Of a DNA stretch of 13,344 nucleotides, positions 7,442 to 13,344 are shown in pieces. Where the stretch lies: NCBI GenBank assembly GCA_002069025.1, contig MWBK01000181.1, forward strand, positions 1-13,344, written 5' to 3'. Under the pieces are notes generated by a model, which ran no database searches, had not been told where the DNA came from, and worked only from the letters and a program-made list of their open reading frames with translations. Within the stretch, counting starts at the first letter, position 1. Every line of letters starts with the position of its first letter. The DNA comes from Bacteroidetes bacterium ADurb.Bin302. Its GTDB lineage: Bacteria > Bacteroidota > Bacteroidia > Bacteroidales > Paludibacteraceae. A program made the translations under genes and the position numbers.

Positions 7442-10400
7442 ATGGCATTTAGAACAGATAATAAAGTAAAGACAAACTTCAAGCAAATAGCTATTGGATT
7501 GGCTTCTCCGGAAGAAATCCTAGAGCAGTCGAGTGGCGAGGTCCTAAAACCGGAAACCATAAACTACCGCACATACAAACCTGAACGTGATGGTCTGTTT
7601 TGCGAACGCATTTTTGGTCCTACAAAGGACTATGAATGTCATTGCGGAAAATACAAACGCATCCGTTATAAGGGTATCGTTTGCGACCGCTGCGGTGTTG
7701 AAGTAACAGAAAAGAAAGTACGTCGTGAAAGAATGGGACACATACAATTAGTTGTTCCTGTTGCACACATTTGGTATTTTCGCTCATTACCAAACAAAAT
7801 TGGTTATCTTTTAGGATTGCCAACTAAAAAATTGGATGCAATCATATATTACGAAAAATATGTGATTATACAAGCCGGTATACGTACCGATTTAGCAGAA
7901 GGAGATTTACTAACTGAAGAGGAATACCTCGACATAGTTGATTCTCTTCCTCGCGAAAATTATTTGTTGGAAGATACAGATCCTAATAAGTTTATCGCAA
8001 AAATGGGCGCAGATGCCGTTTACGATATGCTTACACGTTTGGATTTGGATAGCTTATCATATGAATTACGTGATAAAGCAAGCAACGACTCATCACAACA
8101 ACGTAAAACAGAAGCATTAAAACGCTTACAAGTGATCGAATCATTCAGAGCTTCGAAAAACGTTAACAAGCCTGAATGGATGATTATGAAAGTAATCCCT
8201 GTTATTCCACCCGAATTGAGACCTTTGGTTCCTCTTGATGGTGGACGTTTTGCAACTTCAGATTTAAATGACTTATACAGACGTGTTATTATTCGTAACA
8301 ATCGTCTTAAGAAACTTATAGAGATAAAAGCTCCTGAAGTTATTTTGAGAAACGAGAAACGTATGTTGCAGGAAGCTGTAGATTCATTATTCGACAACAC
8401 GCGTAAGTCAACTGCTGTTAAAGCAGATGCTAATCGTCCTCTTAAATCTTTATCTGATAGTTTGAAAGGTAAACAAGGTCGTTTCCGTCAAAACTTATTA
8501 GGTAAACGTGTTGACTATTCTGCACGTTCAGTAATTGTCGTTGGACCTGAATTAAAAATGCACGAATGCGGACTTCCAAAAGACATGGCTGCTGAATTAT
8601 ACAAACCATTTGTCATTCGTAAGTTAATTGAACGTGGTATTGTAAAAACAGTAAAATCAGCTAAGAAAATTGTTGATCGTAAAGATCCTGTCGTTTGGGA
8701 CATCTTGGAATATGTCATGAAAGGACATCCTGTATTACTTAACCGTGCTCCGACTTTGCACCGTTTAGGTATTCAGGCATTTCAACCTAAAATGATAGAA
8801 GGAAAAGCTATTCAGTTACACCCATTAGCATGTACAGCATTCAATGCTGACTTCGATGGTGACCAAATGGCTGTTCACTTACCTCTTGGTAATGATGCTG
8901 TTTTGGAAGCACAAATATTGATGCTGGCATCACACAATATTTTAAATCCTGCAAATGGAGCTCCTATCACAGTACCTTCACAAGATATGGTTCTTGGTCT
9001 TTACTATATGACAAAACCAAGACCCGGTGCACTAGGTGAAGGATTGAAATTTTATTCTCCAAAAGAGGTAATTATTGCATACAACGAACGTAAAGTATCA
9101 TTAAACGCAAAAATAACAGTAAAAACTAAGGACGTTCAAAACGGACTTATCATTACTAGATTAATTGATACAACAGTTGGTCGTGTATTGGTTAACGAAT
9201 GTGTACCTGATGAAGTAGGATTTATCAATGAAGTGTTATCTAAAAAATCACTTCGCGATATTATTAGCAAAGTAATCAGCGTATGTGGAGTTGCTCGTAC
9301 AGCCGACTTCTTGGATGAAATCAAGAACATGGGTTATTATATGGCTTTCAAAGGATGTTTGTCATTTAACTTACAAAACGTCATCATTCCTAAAGAAAAA
9401 GATGAATTGGTACAAGAGGGATATGAAAAAGTTGAAGCCATATTGAATGACTATAACATGGGTTTCATTACTTATAACGAACGTTACAACCAAATCATTG
9501 ATACTTGGACACACGTCAACTCAAAATTGTCAAATATTTTGATGAAACAATTGTCTGAAGATGATCAAGGTTTCAACTCTGTATTCATGATGTTGGATTC
9601 AGGTGCTCGTGGTTCTAAAGAGCAAATTCGTCAGTTGTCCGGTATGCGTGGTTTGATGGCAAAACCTCAAAAAGCCGGTGCCGAAGGTGGTCAAATCATT
9701 GAAAACCCTATTTTGGCTAACTTTAAAGAGGGTCTATCTGTGTTGGAATACTTTATTTCAACTCACGGTGCTCGTAAAGGTTTGGCTGATACCGCATTAA
9801 AGACTGCAGATGCAGGTTACTTAACACGTCGTTTGGTCGATGTATCACATGATGTTATTATAACTGAAGAAGACTGCGGTACCTTACGTGGATTAGTAGC
9901 TTCTGAATTAAAGAATAATGAAGATGTTATTTCTTCTCTTTATGAACGTATCCTAGGTAGAGTTTCTGTACACGACATTCAACATCCTTTAACAGGAAAA
10001 ATAATTGTTGGAGCCGGTGAGGAAATCACAGAAGAAGCTGCAAAAACAATACAAAATTCTCCAATCGAACACGTAGAAATACGTTCGGTATTAACATGCG
10101 AATCTAAAAAAGGTGTTTGCGCAAAATGCTATGGCAGAAACTTGGCAACAGGACGCATGGTTCAAAAAGGAGAATCTGTTGGTGTTATCGCTGCACAATC
10201 TATCGGTGAACCCGGAACACAGTTGACATTGCGTACATTCCACGTCGGTGGTGTTGCTGCCAACGTAGCTGCAGAAAATAAGATTACATCTAGATACGAT
10301 GGTATATTAGAAATTGACGAGTTACGTACAGTTACTTCAGACGACAATGTTACATTAGTAGTAAGCCGTTTAGCTGAATTACGTATCATTGAGCCAACCA

Positions 10401-11716
10401 CTAAAGTTATTTTGACACAACAAAATATTCCTTACGCATCTACATTGTTCTTCAAATCAGGATCTACTGTTAAAAAAGGAGACGTAATTTGCGAATGGGA
10501 TCCTTTCAACGCTGTTATCATAGCTGAAGGAAGTGGTAAAATGGCTTTCGAAAGCATGATTGAAAATATAACCTTTAAAACAGAGTCTGACGAACAGACC
10601 GGTTTGAAAGAAAGGGTTATTATTGAATCTAAGGATAAGAACAAGATTCCTTCTGCTCATGTATTAGATGAAAAGGGAGAAGTTGTTCGTACATACGCAT
10701 TGCCGGTTGGTGCTCACATCTCTATCGAAGAGAAAGCAAAAATCAAGACCGGACAAATCTTGTTCAAGATTCCACGTGCTGTAAGCAAAGCGGGTGATAT
10801 CACCGGTGGTCTTCCGCGTGTAACAGAATTATTTGAAGCTCGTAACCCTTCAAATCCTGCAATAGTATCTGAAATTGATGGAGAGGTAACATTCGGTAAG
10901 ATCAAAAGAGGTCAACGTGAAATTGTTATAACATCAAAAACAGGAGAAGAAAGAAAGTATCTTGTACCTCTGTCAAAACAGATTCTAATTCAAGAAAACG
11001 ACTTTATTCGTGCCGGTGGAGCTCTTTCAGATGGAGCAATCACACCTTCTGATATTTTGGCAATCAAAGGACCTACTGCAGTACAAGAGTACATAGTAAA
11101 TGAAGTCCAAGACGTATATCGTCTACAAGGTGTTAAAATTAATGATAAACACTTTGAAGTAATTGTTCGTCAAATGATGCGTAAAGTTGAAATTGAAGAT
11201 CCGGGTGATACACGTTTCCTTGAAAAACAAGTTGTTGACAAACAAGAATTTATGGCTGAAAATGATCAAATATGGGGTAAAAAAGTTATCACTGATGTAG
11301 GTGATTCTACTATATTCCAACGCGGTCAAATTGTAACAGCACGTAAATTACGTGACGAGAATAGTGCTTTAAAACGTAAAGACCTACGTCCAATAGAAAC
11401 TCGCGATGCAATACCTGCAACATCAAGTCAGATCCTGCAAGGTATTACAAGAGCAGCTCTACAAACAACAAGCTTTATGTCTGCTGCATCATTCCAAGAG
11501 ACAACAAAAGTTTTGAATGATGCTGCAATTAACGGCAAGGTTGATAAACTTGAAGGAATGAAGGAAAATGTAATCTGTGGCCATTTAATTCCGGCAGGCG
11601 CTGGTCAAGCTGAATTTGAAAAAATTATCGTAGCATCACGCGAAGAGTACGAGAAAATCATGGAAGCTAAACGTAACGTCATTGACGTTTCAGAACCGGC
11701 TAATATAAATGAATAA
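7442..11716 (+). CDS. rpoC: DNA-directed RNA polymerase subunit beta'
   Basis: RpoC supplies the clamp, bridge helix, trigger loop and catalytic magnesium site. The product has 1424 residues, near the roughly 1427 of Bacteroides. The N-terminal zinc ribbon has Cys66, Cys68, Cys81 and Cys84 ([13 protein letters not shown]). The invariant catalytic NADFDGDQ is at 468-475, with Asp470, Asp472 and Asp474 binding magnesium. The second zinc site is Cys812, Cys886, Cys893 and Cys896 (EEDCGTLRG, then [11 protein letters not shown]). The trigger loop [13 protein letters not shown] ends at His934, equivalent to E. coli His936. The C-terminal segment holds [19 protein letters not shown] and the terminal GHLIPAGAG motif. 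No frameshift or missing domain is seen. It is translated from the same message as rpoB, with a 12-bp gap, and is followed by a terminator. Confidence 0.99.
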   Translation: MAFRTDNKVKTNFKQIAIGLASPEEILEQSSGEVLKPETINYRTYKPERDGLFCERIFGPTKDYECHCGKYKRIRYKGIVCDRCGVEVTEKKVRRERMGHIQLVVPVAHIWYFRSLPNKIGYLLGLPTKKLDAIIYYEKYVIIQAGIRTDLAEGDLLTEEEYLDIVDSLPRENYLLEDTDPNKFIAKMGADAVYDMLTRLDLDSLSYELRDKASNDSSQQRKTEALKRLQVIESFRASKNVNKPEWMIMKVIPVIPPELRPLVPLDGGRFATSDLNDLYRRVIIRNNRLKKLIEIKAPEVILRNEKRMLQEAVDSLFDNTRKSTAVKADANRPLKSLSDSLKGKQGRFRQNLLGKRVDYSARSVIVVGPELKMHECGLPKDMAAELYKPFVIRKLIERGIVKTVKSAKKIVDRKDPVVWDILEYVMKGHPVLLNRAPTLHRLGIQAFQPKMIEGKAIQLHPLACTAFNADFDGDQMAVHLPLGNDAVLEAQILMLASHNILNPANGAPITVPSQDMVLGLYYMTKPRPGALGEGLKFYSPKEVIIAYNERKVSLNAKITVKTKDVQNGLIITRLIDTTVGRVLVNECVPDEVGFINEVLSKKSLRDIISKVISVCGVARTADFLDEIKNMGYYMAFKGCLSFNLQNVIIPKEKDELVQEGYEKVEAILNDYNMGFITYNERYNQIIDTWTHVNSKLSNILMKQLSEDDQGFNSVFMMLDSGARGSKEQIRQLSGMRGLMAKPQKAGAEGGQIIENPILANFKEGLSVLEYFISTHGARKGLADTALKTADAGYLTRRLVDVSHDVIITEEDCGTLRGLVASELKNNEDVISSLYERILGRVSVHDIQHPLTGKIIVGAGEEITEEAAKTIQNSPIEHVEIRSVLTCESKKGVCAKCYGRNLATGRMVQKGESVGVIAAQSIGEPGTQLTLRTFHVGGVAANVAAENKITSRYDGILEIDELRTVTSDDNVTLVVSRLAELRIIEPTTKVILTQQNIPYASTLFFKSGSTVKKGDVICEWDPFNAVIIAEGSGKMAFESMIENITFKTESDEQTGLKERVIIESKDKNKIPSAHVLDEKGEVVRTYALPVGAHISIEEKAKIKTGQILFKIPRAVSKAGDITGGLPRVTELFEARNPSNPAIVSEIDGEVTFGKIKRGQREIVITSKTGEERKYLVPLSKQILIQENDFIRAGGALSDGAITPSDILAIKGPTAVQEYIVNEVQDVYRLQGVKINDKHFEVIVRQMMRKVEIEDPGDTRFLEKQVVDKQEFMAENDQIWGKKVITDVGDSTIFQRGQIVTARKLRDENSALKRKDLRPIETRDAIPATSSQILQGITRAALQTTSFMSAASFQETTKVLNDAAINGKVDKLEGMKENVICGHLIPAGAGQAEFEKIIVASREEYEKIMEAKRNVIDVSEPANINE

Positions 11717-11741
11717 ACCTAATTAAGGTTTCTTTAATACG

Positions 11742-11777
11742 AAGAAAGGCTGCCCATTTGGCAGCCTTTCTTGTTTT
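11742..11777 (+). terminator. Intrinsic terminator after rpoC
   Basis: AAGAAAGGCTGCC (11742-11754) pairs perfectly with GGCAGCCTTTCTT (11760-11772) around the five-base loop CATTT; the end of the stem runs into TTGTTTT. It lies 26 bp after the rpoC stop and closes the operon. The T-run is followed by a run of adenines, so it may also work weakly on the minus strand, though no minus-strand gene is visible on the right. Confidence 0.9.
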
Positions 11778-11822
11778 AAAAAAAAAACAAAACCAAACTT
11801 CTTACTTCATATTGTTTTTTAC

Positions 11823-11830
11823 TATCTTTG
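11823..11830 (+). promoter_or_regulatory. Bacteroidota -7 promoter element for the GH97 gene
   Basis: TATCTTTG matches the primary sigma -7 consensus of Bacteroidota, TAnnTTTG, exactly. Its end is 25 bp before the ATG, giving a short untranslated leader. A -33 TTG-type box at the usual spacing is not evident; the nearest TTG (11812-11814) is too close. Its position between a strong terminator and the next gene supports a real start site. Confidence 0.55.
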
Positions 11831-11855
11831 GACGATAACCGAAATCATATCAAAT

Positions 11856-13344
11856 ATGAAACGAATAAATGCTTTATTTCTATTCTTATGCCTATTACTT
11901 GGCATTAATGCACAATCTCTTTTATCACCTGACGGCAACTTAAAACTAATATTTCAACTAGACGAAACCGGTTGCCCAACATATGCGCTTCAATATAAGA
12001 ATATTGATGTAATTAAAACTAGTAAGATGGGGTTTGCACTTAAAAACGAGTCGGCATTACAAAACGGCTTTACTATATTGTCATCACAAAACTCAAGTTT
12101 TGACGAAACATGGAAACCTGTTTGGGGTGAAGTTAGTGAAATCAGAGATCAACACAATGAATTACTAGTTAATTTACATCAGACTAGGACAAACCGTTAT
12201 ATGCAAATCCGATTTAGAGTCTTTAATGACGGAATAGGATTCAGATATGAATTTGAAAAACAAGATAAACTAGGATATTTTAAAATACAAGACGAATTAA
12301 CTAATTTCAACTTAACAGGAGATCATAAAACATTTTGGATTCCCGGAAATTTTGATTCAAACGAGTATTACTACACGACTTCAAATTTTAGTGAAATAAA
12401 TGCTAACAAGGCTGATGGATCCGGTATTGGCACACATAAATTATTTTCAGCAACAGGTGTACAAAGTCCAATACTAATGAAAACAGATAAAGGATTGTAT
12501 ATCTTGATATTTGAAGCGGGCGCATTAGATTATCCCGCCATGCATTTAGATGCAAATCTAAAGAACTATACTCTTACATCTGCTCTTGCACCTGATGCGT
12601 ACGGCACAAAAGCATACATGCAAACGCCATGTAAAACGCCATGGAGAACCATTTTAGTTACTGATAAAGCCACAGAACTATTAGCTTCTAAAACAATATT
12701 AAACCTAAATGAACCATGCAAAATTGAAAATACCGATTTTATACATCCTCAGAAATATATTGGTATATGGTGGGAAATGCATGTCCCTAATAAATCATCA
12801 TGGAATTACGCAGATGGATACAATATAAAAATAAAGGATACAGATTGGAATAAACTTAAGCCTAACGGCAGACATGGCGCTACCACAGAAAATACAAAAA
12901 GGTATATTGACTTTGCTGCAGAACATGGTTTTAACGGTGTACTTGTTGAAGGATGGAATATTGGATGGGAAGATTGGGCCGGCAACTGGAAAGAAGAAGT
13001 ATTTGATTTTGTTACACCCTATCCGGATTTTAATGTAGAAGAGTTATCACAATATGCAAAAAGTAAAGGCGTTAAAATAATAATGCACCATGAAACATCC
13101 GGATCTGTGACAAATTATGAACGCAGGATAGATGATGCAATAGACTTTATGAAAAAGTACGGATATGATGCTGTGAAAACCGGCTATGTAGGTTGGATTA
13201 TACCACGTGGAGAAGAACACGATGGCCAATGGATGGCACAACACTATACTCGTACAATCGAAAAATTCGCAAACAATAGAATAATGGTAGATCAACATGA
13301 ACCTACCCGCCCTACAGGCCAACATCGCACATATCCGAACTTAA
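11856..13344 (+). CDS. Glycoside hydrolase family 97, SusB-like alpha-glucosidase (3' end outside window)
   Basis: The frame stays open from ATG to the window end: 496 codons, about two-thirds of the family length (SusB is about 738). Residues 1-19 (MKRINALFLFLCLLLGINA) are a signal peptide with a likely cut before Gln20; there is no lipobox, so a periplasmic soluble enzyme is expected. The N-terminal beta-sandwich begins LLSPDGNLKLIF and contains DETWKPVWGE (83-92). The barrel starts near YIGIWWEM and carries VEGWNIGWEDW (364-374), HHETSG (411-416) and HEPTRPTG (481-488). Glu413 and Glu482 align, from memory, with Glu439 and Glu508 of SusB; the proposed acid Glu lies beyond the window. VKTGYVG (440-446) lacks the Asp nucleophile of retaining GH97 alpha-galactosidases, so an inverting alpha-glucosidase acting on starch-type oligosaccharides is inferred. 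No other starch-use gene is visible. Confidence 0.92.
   Translation, partial: MKRINALFLFLCLLLGINAQSLLSPDGNLKLIFQLDETGCPTYALQYKNIDVIKTSKMGFALKNESALQNGFTILSSQNSSFDETWKPVWGEVSEIRDQHNELLVNLHQTRTNRYMQIRFRVFNDGIGFRYEFEKQDKLGYFKIQDELTNFNLTGDHKTFWIPGNFDSNEYYYTTSNFSEINANKADGSGIGTHKLFSATGVQSPILMKTDKGLYILIFEAGALDYPAMHLDANLKNYTLTSALAPDAYGTKAYMQTPCKTPWRTILVTDKATELLASKTILNLNEPCKIENTDFIHPQKYIGIWWEMHVPNKSSWNYADGYNIKIKDTDWNKLKPNGRHGATTENTKRYIDFAAEHGFNGVLVEGWNIGWEDWAGNWKEEVFDFVTPYPDFNVEELSQYAKSKGVKIIMHHETSGSVTNYERRIDDAIDFMKKYGYDAVKTGYVGWIIPRGEEHDGQWMAQHYTRTIEKFANNRIMVDQHEPTRPTGQHRTYPNL

Noticed and set aside
13047..13325. 92-residue minus-strand frame at the right edge
   Set aside because: It overlaps the GH97 barrel coding region, which contains conserved catalytic motifs on the plus strand.

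Overview
The window is a Bacteroidota (most likely Bacteroidales) chromosome segment carrying the conserved transcription and ribosome locus tRNA-Trp, secE, nusG, rplK, rplA, rplJ, rplL, rpoB, rpoC. It is flanked on the left by a short tandem repeat array and on the right by the start of a SusB-like glycoside hydrolase gene. The assignment rests on four things: RpoB and RpoC read almost residue for residue like Bacteroides proteins as I remember them; most starts follow A-rich leaders without a Shine-Dalgarno sequence; a TAnnTTTG-type -7 promoter element precedes the last gene; and that last gene is a family 97 glycoside hydrolase, typical of the phylum. DNA is A+T rich throughout. The genus cannot be told from this.

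Left edge (1-455): four identical 102-bp units and a 47-bp fifth partial copy run straight into the tRNA-Trp gene. Each full unit contains the first 18 nt of tRNA-Trp, cut off in the D-loop. Each also contains, on the opposite strand, a 17-nt near copy of the tRNA-Trp D-arm (one mismatch). One frame through each unit closes with the same 20-codon protein tail and a stop. The array is either a recent tandem duplication across the junction of an upstream gene and the tRNA, or an assembly artefact. It occupies the place where Bacteroidales usually carry the 3' end of tuf.

Centre (438-11716): all genes lie on the plus strand with short gaps. SecE (translocon) and NusG (elongation factor) are followed by ribosomal proteins uL11, uL1, uL10 and bL12, which form the L1 stalk and the L11/L10-L12 GTPase stalk. 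A strong hairpin with a T-run separates rplL from rpoB and probably acts as an attenuator that lowers polymerase output relative to ribosomal protein output. RpoB (1266 aa) and RpoC (1424 aa) are intact, with all catalytic, zinc-binding and trigger-loop residues present. A terminator follows rpoC.

Right edge (11823-13344): a separate transcription unit with its own -7 element encodes a secreted GH97 enzyme, probably an inverting alpha-glucosidase related to SusB. It is cut by the window end after 496 codons. It is unrelated in function to the operon before it.

Most of the window is ordinary core genome. The part that deserves attention is the tRNA-derived repeat array.
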